Below, one piece after another: positions 46,121 through 54,960 of a stretch of DNA of 64,000 nt. The position numbers and the translations under genes were made by a program. The DNA is taken from positions 1,295,097-1,359,096 of the forward strand of contig NZ_JACVPP010000001.1 in NCBI RefSeq assembly GCF_018881815.1. The letters run 5' to 3'. The stretch is from Polynucleobacter sp. MWH-HuK1 (GTDB lineage: Bacteria; Pseudomonadota; Gammaproteobacteria; Burkholderiales; Burkholderiaceae). The notes beneath the pieces were generated by a model. It did not search any database, had not been told where the DNA came from, and was given only the letters and a program-made list of their open reading frames with translations. Position 1 is the stretch's first letter, and each line of letters starts with the position of its first letter.

Positions 46121-47248
46121 TCACGCAGCGCCGATATTTTTCACAAATCCATGTTGTGCTTTGGCTAAGAGGTCAGGATGGCTCTTGGTGAAGTCGAGCA
46201 TTCGCTCGATACAACCTAATGCCTGAACTCGAATTTCCTCATCAATCAAGATTTCCCCAGATGCGTTTTCTAAACAATTCAAAATGCCTTGTAGGCCATT
46301 CATGGCCATCCAAGGGCAGTGTGCACAACTCTTACAAGTGGCGCTATTGCCTGCGGTAGGAGCTTCAATAAGTTTTTTATTTGGAGCTAATTGACGCATG
46401 CGATGCAAGATACCATTGTCAGTTGCCACAATGTATTCATTTGCAGAACCCTCTACTACGGCATTAATCATGGCAGAGGTAGAGCCCACAACATCTGCTA
46501 GGTCTACCACTGCTTGTGGAGATTCGGGGTGTACCAAAACCATTGCATTAGGATGTGCAGCCATCAACATCTCTAGTTCCGCTGCCTTAAATTCATCATG
46601 AACAATGCAAGCACCATTCCATAACAACATATCTGCGCCAGTTTGTTCTTGGATATAGCGACCAAGATGACGATCCGGTGCCCACAAGATTTTTTTACCA
46701 TCAACTTTGAGTTGATGAACAATAGCAAGGGCGCATGAACTTGTAACCATCCAATCGGCTTGTGCTTTTACTGCTGCGCTAGTGTTGGCATACACAACGA
46801 CAGTGCGATCTGGATGTGCAGCTCTAAAAGTTGCAAAGTCTCTAGCATCACAACCTAGATCTAATGAACAAGTGGCATCGAGGTCAGGCATGAAGACACG
46901 TTTTTCTGGACTAAGGATCTTTGCTGATTCGCCCATGAAGCGCACGCCGGCAACAATCAAATTTTTAGCAGGGTGATTTTTACCAAAGCGCGCCATCTCT
47001 AAAGAGTCGGCAACATAGCCCCCGGTCTCCATTGCTAAGTCTTGAATATCTGCATCCACGTAATAGTGGGCAACTAATGCTGCATCTTTCTCAACTAGCA
47101 GTTTCTTGATCAGGGCAATGACGGTAGCTTTTTCAGTACCATGCAGTTGGGGTGGGGTCTTTGCCCAAGCTTGGGCTGTACAGGTAACTCCAGCGGAATC
47201 TTGCTGGGGGTAGTCAAAGGCAATCGAGGTCCTAACAGTTGAATTCAT
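46121..47248 (-). CDS. nadA: Quinolinate synthase A
   Basis: [45 protein letters not shown], Cys-containing C-terminus. Confidence 0.95.
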   Translation of the reverse strand: MNSTVRTSIAFDYPQQDSAGVTCTAQAWAKTPPQLHGTEKATVIALIKKLLVEKDAALVAHYYVDADIQDLAMETGGYVADSLEMARFGKNHPAKNLIVAGVRFMGESAKILSPEKRVFMPDLDATCSLDLGCDARDFATFRAAHPDRTVVVYANTSAAVKAQADWMVTSSCALAIVHQLKVDGKKILWAPDRHLGRYIQEQTGADMLLWNGACIVHDEFKAAELEMLMAAHPNAMVLVHPESPQAVVDLADVVGSTSAMINAVVEGSANEYIVATDNGILHRMRQLAPNKKLIEAPTAGNSATCKSCAHCPWMAMNGLQGILNCLENASGEILIDEEIRVQALGCIERMLDFTKSHPDLLAKAQHGFVKNIGAA

Positions 47249-47287
47249 ACGAAATCTTACTTAACCCTAGTAATCTTGGCTGAAATG

Positions 47288-48673
47288 CTAGAACGGCAGC
47301 TTGGCATCAGGCTTGGCAGCCAGTAGGACCGCCTTAAATTCTGCCTGAATGCGGGCAATAGCTTCTTCACTGTCTGCTTCAAAGCGCATCACTACCACTG
47401 GGGTCGTGTTAGATGGTCTAGCCAGGCCAAAACCATCAGCATATTCCACGCGCACACCATCAATTGCATTAATGGACTCAGAAGTAGGGAACTTGGCATG
47501 GGCTTTGATAGTTTCTAGCAAAGCAAAGGGCTCGCCTTCAGCGCAAGCAATTTGCAATTCAGGGGTGCAGATTGCATTTGGTAAATCATTGAGCGTCTGA
47601 TTAGAATTTTTTTCTTTTGACAGAATTTCTAGAAGACGTGCGCCTGTATACAGGCCGTCATCAAAACCAAACCAACGATCCTTAAAGAAAATATGCCCTG
47701 ACATTTCGCCGGCGAGTGGAGCGCCTGTCTCTTTGAGTTTGGCTTTAACCAAGGAGTGACCTGTTTTCCACATCAGCGGCTCTCCGCCATATTGCTTCAC
47801 ATAGGTTGCGAGATTACGAGTGCATTTAACGTCATAAATAATTTGACCACCTGGATTGCGTGACAGAACATCTTTAGCAAAGAGCATCATTTGGCGGTCT
47901 GGAAAGATTACCTGACCATCCTTAGTGACCACACCTAAGCGATCGGCATCGCCATCAAAAGCAAGTCCGAGTTCATTATCGGTAGTCTGTAAGTTCTTGA
48001 TGAGATCTTGGAGGTTCTCAATGTGTGCAGGATCTGGATGGTGATTTGGAAAATGACCATCTACTTCACAAAAGAGTTCTTGTACTTCACAACCCAAAGC
48101 CCTAAAGAGTTTTCCGGCAAATGCACCGCCAACACCATTGCCGCAGTCGACAGCAATCTTGATAGGGCGGGCTAATTTCACATCACCAATAATGCGATCT
48201 AGGTACATTGGGAAAATATCAAACTCGGTTCTGCTGCCTTGGCCGGTAGCAAATTTCTTTTCTTCAATGCGTTTACGTAGCGCCTGAATTTGATCGCCAT
48301 AAATAGCTGCACCACCCAGAACCATCTTGAAACCATTGTAGTTAGGGGGGTTGTGGCTGCCGGTAATCATGATGCCGGACTTTGGTTTCTTGCCGTTCAG
48401 TGTTTGATTGGTTCCAAAGTACACCATCGGTGTAGCGACCATGCCCAAATCGATCACATTAATACCAGTAGACAGCAATCCTTCAGTCAAGGCTTTAATT
48501 AGGCTAGGGCCTGATAAACGACCGTCGCGGCCAATCACAATCTCAGTTTCACCAAGCTCACACATTTCAGTACCAAAAGCTTGGCCAATCAATTTGGCAA
48601 TCGATGGATCTAAAGTTTCATCAATAATGCCGCGGATGTCGTAAGCTTTGAATATAGAAGGTGAGAGTTGCAT
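47288..48673 (-). CDS. Phosphomannomutase/phosphoglucomutase
   Basis: FKAYDIRGIIDETL, GIMITGSHNPPNYNGFK, FDGDADRLGVV. Confidence 0.92.
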   Translation of the reverse strand: MQLSPSIFKAYDIRGIIDETLDPSIAKLIGQAFGTEMCELGETEIVIGRDGRLSGPSLIKALTEGLLSTGINVIDLGMVATPMVYFGTNQTLNGKKPKSGIMITGSHNPPNYNGFKMVLGGAAIYGDQIQALRKRIEEKKFATGQGSRTEFDIFPMYLDRIIGDVKLARPIKIAVDCGNGVGGAFAGKLFRALGCEVQELFCEVDGHFPNHHPDPAHIENLQDLIKNLQTTDNELGLAFDGDADRLGVVTKDGQVIFPDRQMMLFAKDVLSRNPGGQIIYDVKCTRNLATYVKQYGGEPLMWKTGHSLVKAKLKETGAPLAGEMSGHIFFKDRWFGFDDGLYTGARLLEILSKEKNSNQTLNDLPNAICTPELQIACAEGEPFALLETIKAHAKFPTSESINAIDGVRVEYADGFGLARPSNTTPVVVMRFEADSEEAIARIQAEFKAVLLAAKPDAKLPF

Positions 48674-48716
48674 AAGCTTTCTTTCGGTGTCTAGACTAGA
48701 GCTAGAGCTAATAAAA

Positions 48717-50207
48717 CTATTGATTAAATAAGTTAATACGGGCGGCCGTTACTTCATCAATGCCAGTATTGGCTTGAACGGTGCCATCATTTTTCAGAGC
48801 CGCCTCAATTGGCTTTGCTAGAACTTTGCCAAGCTCAACGCCCGGTTGATCAAAGCTATTAATATTCCATAAAGCGCCAAGCGCTGTGGTGCGATTCTCA
48901 TAAAGCGCCAAAAGGGCGCCCAAGTAAAAAGCATTGAGCTTAGGCAGAATCAATAAATTACTGGGGCGCTTACCAGGATAGGTATTGTTTGGGTTGTCGG
49001 TCTTCTTGCCGTTGGCTAAGGCTTGTGCTTGAGCTAGACAATTAGAGAGTAGGATGCGGTGATGCGCTTGTGCCTCAGGCAAATTACTCATAGGCTCGCG
49101 CACTGCGATGAAATCAATTGGAATGATTTCTGTACCTTGATGTAATAGCTGAAAGTAGGAGTGCTGCGCATTACTACCGGAGCTTCCGAAAACAACTGGG
49201 CAAGAAAATTTCACTGGCTTGCCGTCACGATCGACGCTCTTCCCATTACTTTCCATATCCAGTTGTTGCAACCACTTTGGGAACCAATCTAAAGCATCCG
49301 CATATGGAATAACGGCATAGGATTTAATGTGGTGTTTTTCTTGCTGGAATAGCAAGCTGAGCGCCATGATGACGGGCAGATTTTCTTCAAGAGGTGCAGT
49401 TTTGAAGTGCTGGTCAATGGCTTGTGCGCCTGACAGAAATTCTTTAAAGGTATCAAAGCCGTATTGCAATGCAATGGGTAGGCCTACTGCAGACCAAACA
49501 GAGTATCGCCCGCCAACCCAATTCCAGAATGGGTAGATATGGTCTTGATCAACCCCAAACTCTTTAGCTGCGGGCACATTGGCTGTAACAGCAAAAAGGG
49601 ATTTGCCTATTTGGCTGTCGGTAAGACCATTGTTCTTTAGCCATTTCACAACTGCCTTGGCATTCATAGTTGTCTCAAGTGTTGTAAATGACTTCGAGAC
49701 AATAATGACTTTGGTGCTGTGCGGTAAAGCGCGTTGCAAAATGCGGTTTAATTCTGCTGTGTCGATATTGGCCAAGAAATGCATGCGCATGCCACGACTC
49801 TCTATGTCGGGAACATGAGCCAAAGCCTCGATCGCTAGGCGTGGACCAAAATCAGACCCACCAATACCGATATGGATAACGTCGGTAACGCCAATCCATT
49901 TATTGCATAAAGCCTCGATTCGTTGCCAGACTTGTGCAACATCCGGCATGACATCTTTGCCATCTACCAAAACGGGTGATTTATCTAAATTGCGAAGAGC
50001 GGAGTGAAGAGCGGGGCGATTTTCTGAGTTATTGACCGCCTTGCCGGCAAAAAGATCGGTAATAAATTGCTCCAGATGGGCTTTTCTTGCCTGCTGAAAG
50101 AGGGAATTCCATCCAGCCTCACCAATGCCTTGATAGGCGCTGTCTAAAAAGATGCCGTTAGTTTGATGGAGGGGTTGCGAGTTCTGTGCAGCGGGTTTTA
50201 AAGACAT
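48717..50207 (-). CDS. pgi: Glucose-6-phosphate isomerase
   Basis: VIHIGIGGSDFGPRL, IIVSKSFTTLET, VGGRYSVWSAVGLPI. Confidence 0.95.
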   Translation of the reverse strand: MSLKPAAQNSQPLHQTNGIFLDSAYQGIGEAGWNSLFQQARKAHLEQFITDLFAGKAVNNSENRPALHSALRNLDKSPVLVDGKDVMPDVAQVWQRIEALCNKWIGVTDVIHIGIGGSDFGPRLAIEALAHVPDIESRGMRMHFLANIDTAELNRILQRALPHSTKVIIVSKSFTTLETTMNAKAVVKWLKNNGLTDSQIGKSLFAVTANVPAAKEFGVDQDHIYPFWNWVGGRYSVWSAVGLPIALQYGFDTFKEFLSGAQAIDQHFKTAPLEENLPVIMALSLLFQQEKHHIKSYAVIPYADALDWFPKWLQQLDMESNGKSVDRDGKPVKFSCPVVFGSSGSNAQHSYFQLLHQGTEIIPIDFIAVREPMSNLPEAQAHHRILLSNCLAQAQALANGKKTDNPNNTYPGKRPSNLLILPKLNAFYLGALLALYENRTTALGALWNINSFDQPGVELGKVLAKPIEAALKNDGTVQANTGIDEVTAARINLFNQ

Positions 50208-50320
50208 CTATGAATTTTATCAATAACTGACCTCCAAAACTCCCAAAAACTACCTTAAACCACTGAAAATGTTACGATTTCAGCATGAATATAAGCAAAT
50301 CTAGACGCAGAGTCGGCTAA

Positions 50321-51457
50321 ATGGACCGGGTTGACTGTGTCGTTATTGGGGCTGGGGTCATTGGCTTAGCGGTTGCTAGAGAGATGGCTTTACAAGGCCG
50401 AGAAACTATTTTGCTTGAGCGCGAAAGCGCATTTGGCACGATTAGTAGCGCTCGTAATAGTGAGGTAATCCATGCTGGCATTTATTACCCCAAGGATTCA
50501 CTTAAGGCGAAGTTATGTGTAGAAGGTAATCGTATGCTGTACGAGTACTGCCGTACGCATCACGTAGCCACTCAACCTTACGGCAAACTGATTGTAGCTA
50601 GCGATGAATCTCAATTAGATGACCTGCAGGCCATCCTCTATAAAGCACAACAAAACAACGTTCCAGAAATCAAAATGATCACTGGTGAGCAAGCAAAATC
50701 TATGGAGCCCGAGCTCAATTGTTCTGCTGCTGTACTTTCAGCTTCAACCGGTATCGTTGATAGCCATGGCTTCATGCTGTCCTTGCTTGGTGGTTTTGAG
50801 GATGCTGGTGGTATGGTCGCTTATCAATCCCCGCTGATCAGTGCAAAGCCGCTAGGAGCAAACGCTCAAGATGGATTCGAGTTAGAAATCGGTGGCGCAG
50901 ATGTCATGAAGATTCAAACGAAGCTTCTGATTAATTGCACCGGCATGAGTGCACCAGCGATTGCAAAAAAGATTGAAGGGCTCGCTAAGGAGCAAATCCC
51001 AAAAGCGTATTTCGCAAAAGGTAATTACTTTTCTCTCTCTGGGAAATCACCATTTAAGCATTTGATTTATCCGATTCCTGAACCCGGCGGCTTAGGCGTG
51101 CACCTCACTCTGGACATGGGTGGTCAAGCTAAATTTGGGCCTGATGTTGAATGGCTAGAAATCGATGAAGAAAATCAAATCGATTACACAGTCAATCCTA
51201 AGCGGGGTGACGGCTTCTACGAAGCCGTCAGAAAGTACTGGCCAGGTCTGAAAGATAATGCTTTACAGCCAGATTACTCAGGCGTTAGGGCAAAAATTGT
51301 CCCGCCCAATGCGCCTGCAGGCGACTTTTGTTTCAATACACCCAGGGACCATGGTATAGAGGGACTCTTTAATCTATATGGCTTCGAGTCCCCGGGGCTT
51401 ACCTCCAGCCTAGCAATTGCCAAGTATTTAGAGTGTCAAATCAAAAGTTCTCTATAA
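50321..51457 (+). CDS. FAD-dependent oxidoreductase, L-2-hydroxyglutarate oxidase-like
   Basis: CVVIGAGVIGLAVAREMALQGRETILLERE, GTISSARNSEVIHAGIYYPKDSLKAKLCVEGN. Confidence 0.88.
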   Translation: MDRVDCVVIGAGVIGLAVAREMALQGRETILLERESAFGTISSARNSEVIHAGIYYPKDSLKAKLCVEGNRMLYEYCRTHHVATQPYGKLIVASDESQLDDLQAILYKAQQNNVPEIKMITGEQAKSMEPELNCSAAVLSASTGIVDSHGFMLSLLGGFEDAGGMVAYQSPLISAKPLGANAQDGFELEIGGADVMKIQTKLLINCTGMSAPAIAKKIEGLAKEQIPKAYFAKGNYFSLSGKSPFKHLIYPIPEPGGLGVHLTLDMGGQAKFGPDVEWLEIDEENQIDYTVNPKRGDGFYEAVRKYWPGLKDNALQPDYSGVRAKIVPPNAPAGDFCFNTPRDHGIEGLFNLYGFESPGLTSSLAIAKYLECQIKSSL

Positions 51458-51501
51458 TCTAGGACTTGAATCAACCGTGATTCACAGTAAGTCGAACTAA
51501 A

Positions 51502-51591
51502 GGAAGAGTGGCAGAGCGGTTGAATGCACCAGTCTTGAAAACTGGCGAGGATGAAAGTCCTCCGTGAGTTCGAATCTCACCTCTTCCGCCA
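51502..51591 (+). tRNA. tRNA-Ser(TGA)
   Basis: Acceptor GGAAGAG/CTCTTCC, anticodon TGA, long variable arm, encoded CCA. Confidence 0.95.
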
Positions 51592-51601
51592 GATCAAATG
51601 C

Positions 51602-51634
51602 AAAAAAGCCCAGCAATTAATTACTGGGCTTTTA
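51602..51634 (+). terminator. Rho-independent terminator after tRNA-Ser(TGA)
   Basis: AAAAGCCCAG...CTGGGCTTTT hairpin. Confidence 0.8.
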
Positions 51635-51673
51635 TCTTTTCAGACGTTAGAAAAGAATTGCTACATCTTACGA

Positions 51674-52252
51674 TTACTTCTTAGCTGGAGCGCTTACAAC
51701 TGCAGCAATTGCTTCTGTGTAAACCACTTTAACTTGATCGTTTACAGCGATATCTTTCAATAGATCAGCATTTTTAACTTTGACCTTGAAGAGGTTTCCA
51801 TCAGGGCCTTTTAAAGAAACAATGTTCTTAGCCGTATCAATAGCTTCAACGTTAGCAGTTGCAGTCACAGTATTGGTTGTGATCATGCCTGGCTTATCAC
51901 CTTGAGGAGCGGTTACGGTGCTGGTGCTTACTTGCTCACCAACTGCACCTGGATTTTTAACCTTAACTAACTCAACAGCAATAGCCATTTCGTAAACAAC
52001 ATCAAAACGGTCGCCTACCTTGATTTCTGCAAAGTTCTTCACATCAGGACCAGCAACGATAGAGGTTTCGCCGTCTTGATTTTTGAGGGTAACAGTGCGA
52101 GTTGCGGCATCAATCTTCGTTACTTCTCCGTCATAGATCAGTGCGGCTTCTTGAGCGGCTACACCAGCTACAGGAGCTTTTGGTTTGGTGAGCATGAAGT
52201 AGGCGCCAACCGCAATAGCTGCGATAACAACAGCGATGATAATTTTTTTCAT
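51674..52252 (-). CDS. Exported/anchored protein with two tandem homologous domains
   Basis: Start at MKKIIIAVVIAAIAVGAYF; internal repeat (VTKIDAATRTVTLKNQDGE... / VEAIDTAKNIVSLKGPDGN...). Confidence 0.7.
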   Translation of the reverse strand: MKKIIIAVVIAAIAVGAYFMLTKPKAPVAGVAAQEAALIYDGEVTKIDAATRTVTLKNQDGETSIVAGPDVKNFAEIKVGDRFDVVYEMAIAVELVKVKNPGAVGEQVSTSTVTAPQGDKPGMITTNTVTATANVEAIDTAKNIVSLKGPDGNLFKVKVKNADLLKDIAVNDQVKVVYTEAIAAVVSAPAKK

Positions 52253-52353
52253 ATTAGTTTGATCCTTAAGGAATTTAGAGTGCATCACCATGGGATGATG
52301 TGGTAATAGGTAAACACTAGCGATTTAGTATTTATGGCAATTATATTGCTCCA

Positions 52354-53343
52354 TTAGAAGCTAGCAGCAAGTCCAATTGATGTGCCATGCACGTTTTGAC
52401 CAAATTGGTACCTAAATACAACCCTGATGCGGCTAAAGATGGGGTCAGAGGCGCTACGATCTAGTTCAATGCCTGTTCCGACTGAGGAGAGGGAGTTAAA
52501 CCCTAGGGCTCCTCGTAAGTCGCCCAAGAACTCTGTATGAGCCAACTCAAAGACTGCACGAAGTGGCCTATCCAGTAGCGTGATCGAAGTAGGAATGCGA
52601 CTTCTAGCCCAAAGCGCCAGACTTTGAGAATCAGCAGAACCTTGTACTGCCGTGGAGGTATCAAAGGTTTGCACCGGAATATTGGTGTAGCGTAACTCCA
52701 CATCAATCTCTTGATCTGGTTTGTAGTTCTCATAGTCGAGCATAACGGAGCCGCCTAAACCGTAAGAGTTCATGCGACCGCCGTTCAAAAATTGCAGATC
52801 AACACCTTTGCGATTTTCAATCACACGTGAGGCGATTGAGAGATCGCTTTCTAAATGCCCAAGCATGACGTTCGCAATTGGTCTAAAGCGTAATTCATTG
52901 GTAATGGGGAAGTCCCAGCCAACCCCTCCCGTGCCGGTGACGCTATTCCAGTGCACTGGAACGGTAACGGAAGAATTGCCGATGCCATCAGTAAAGTTTG
53001 GATTGTAGCGGTTAACAGCGATAGTACCTTCAAGATAAAGCGGAAAGTTCGCGCTAATGCGATCGCCACCACCTAAGGAAATCATTTGTAAATCCGAGTT
53101 ATCGCCATCTTTATTGCGTATTGATAATGACCCGGTTGTCACATCAGGGGTAAGAGAATAGCCAGTAATTGTCATAAAGGCATCAGCACGCTTTTTAAGA
53201 TAATTGTTTGCTGCGTTATATAAAGCTGTCTGTGCGCAAACACCCCTGATAAATCCAATCATCAGGCAAAGAGCAACTAAAAAAAGTGTGGTACGCCGCA
53301 GGCTCATGCCAAGAGGTATCAATTGAATCCAGAAGATATACAT
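52354..53343 (-). CDS. Outer-membrane beta-barrel (autotransporter-barrel-like) protein
   Basis: Signal peptide, alternating beta-strand pattern, C-terminal ...GTSIGLAASF terminal aromatic. Confidence 0.65.
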   Translation of the reverse strand: MYIFWIQLIPLGMSLRRTTLFLVALCLMIGFIRGVCAQTALYNAANNYLKKRADAFMTITGYSLTPDVTTGSLSIRNKDGDNSDLQMISLGGGDRISANFPLYLEGTIAVNRYNPNFTDGIGNSSVTVPVHWNSVTGTGGVGWDFPITNELRFRPIANVMLGHLESDLSIASRVIENRKGVDLQFLNGGRMNSYGLGGSVMLDYENYKPDQEIDVELRYTNIPVQTFDTSTAVQGSADSQSLALWARSRIPTSITLLDRPLRAVFELAHTEFLGDLRGALGFNSLSSVGTGIELDRSASDPIFSRIRVVFRYQFGQNVHGTSIGLAASF

Positions 53344-53410
53344 TTTAAGTTACCTAGAAGCTAGCTCTAGGGCGAATACCGCTTCATTTTTAGGATGTAC
53401 CATTGAGTCT

Positions 53411-54856
53411 ATGAAGCTTTTGCTTGCACTCTATTTCTTTATATTAGCGATTATCCAAACGGGCTTATTGCTTGGTATTTATCACTACTATCGCTCCCAG
53501 AATACAGTACGACCAAATATTTACTGGCTAACCTCCTTGGCAACGAGCTCATTGGCGCTTGCTATTTTTGGTGGAGGCATTATCACTATTGATGATATTT
53601 CTCGCCCAGAATTTAATTTCACCATTGGAAATACGCTGTTTTACATTGCCGCAGTTTCGCAAGCGTTATTTTGCCAATCGTTAAATCGTGATGTAAGTAA
53701 GGCGACCAAAATTATTTTGGGTATTTCAGCTGTTTTATTCTTATTTATATTTGAGTACCTCAGAAATACTTCAACGTTCGAAACCCGTACTGCATTTATG
53801 TGCGTTTTGGCAGGCTTCTTTTATGTATGGCAAATTCTTGAGATTAGGTTAAAGCGTAAATCATCGCCATCAAGTCAATTAATCTATCTTCAGTATGCAA
53901 GTAGTGCAGAATTATTTTTTGCAATCGGTCGTTTAACTATCTTATTGATTGGCGCCTTGAGCATTAAGCAAGTTGAGCAGATCCCGCAGATACTGATTCT
54001 CTTTACGATTGCTCAACTCGTTATGAATACGCTTTCCTACATAGCAATTGGCAGTTATTGGGCCGAGCAAATTGCTTTCTCAAGCTTTAAGTCCAACCAA
54101 GAAAATCAGGAGATTAAAGTGCTTCTGAGGGAACGGGAAACCCTTATAGCATCATTACTTAAAGCCAATAAGACCGCTAGTACAGGCGCTTTGTCTGCCG
54201 CTATTGCCCATGAGTTAAATCAACCCTTGGGTGCCTCAAGTCTCAATATTCAATTTTTACAAAAGAAACTTTCAGAGGGGCAGTTAAATCCTGAGCTTGA
54301 AAAAGAAATTTTTGCCACTTTGCTTTCAGACAATCAGCGGGCTGCGGGGATTATTCGTTCATTACGCTCAATATTTTCAGATGATAAGGTGGGCTCTTCC
54401 AAAATTGATCTTGCTGAGTTAATTGAGGTGGTGCTTAACATTACTAAGCCAGAGATCACTGCAAAATCGATTCAGATAGTGCTCAGTGTTGAACCTCATT
54501 TGCTGGTTCAAGCGAATCGAGGTGAGATTCAACAAGTGCTATTGAATTTGGTGAATAACGCGATTCAGGCCTTGATAACTTCCTCACAGCCCTTCAAGAA
54601 ATTGATGATAGAAGCACGGCATGTGGAGGGCGGTGTTTTATTGACCGTTGCAGATAACGGTGATGGCATTCCGGAGTCCTTACAAAACCAGTTGTTTGAG
54701 CTTCTCTCGAGCACCAAGACGTCTGGAATGGGTCTGGGGCTTTGGCTTTGTAAACATATCATCACACGCCATGGGGGCAGTATTGAGTTCGTGCCAAATG
54801 ATAGTGGTGGCGCAAAATTTATAGTGACACTCCCCGACGCAATTGAACTGGCTTAA
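53411..54856 (+). CDS. Membrane sensor histidine kinase
   Basis: Multi-TM N-terminus; H-box AAIAHELNQPLGA, N-box LLNLVNNAIQAL, G-boxes VADNGDGIPES, TSGMGLGLWLCKHIITRHGG. Confidence 0.9.
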   Translation: MKLLLALYFFILAIIQTGLLLGIYHYYRSQNTVRPNIYWLTSLATSSLALAIFGGGIITIDDISRPEFNFTIGNTLFYIAAVSQALFCQSLNRDVSKATKIILGISAVLFLFIFEYLRNTSTFETRTAFMCVLAGFFYVWQILEIRLKRKSSPSSQLIYLQYASSAELFFAIGRLTILLIGALSIKQVEQIPQILILFTIAQLVMNTLSYIAIGSYWAEQIAFSSFKSNQENQEIKVLLRERETLIASLLKANKTASTGALSAAIAHELNQPLGASSLNIQFLQKKLSEGQLNPELEKEIFATLLSDNQRAAGIIRSLRSIFSDDKVGSSKIDLAELIEVVLNITKPEITAKSIQIVLSVEPHLLVQANRGEIQQVLLNLVNNAIQALITSSQPFKKLMIEARHVEGGVLLTVADNGDGIPESLQNQLFELLSSTKTSGMGLGLWLCKHIITRHGGSIEFVPNDSGGAKFIVTLPDAIELA

Positions 54857-54960
54857 CTCTCGCTAAATAAATTAGCTCTAAAGCTAATTGCCCTAGACAA
54901 AGCAAGCCATATCATTCGAGATATAGGCATTTAATTGATATTTCCCATTTGGATTAGGTT

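Noticed and set aside
33332-51591. Near-identical acceptor and 3' ends shared by two tRNA-Ser genes as a dispersed repeat
   Set aside because: Explained by homology of tRNA-Ser isoacceptors.
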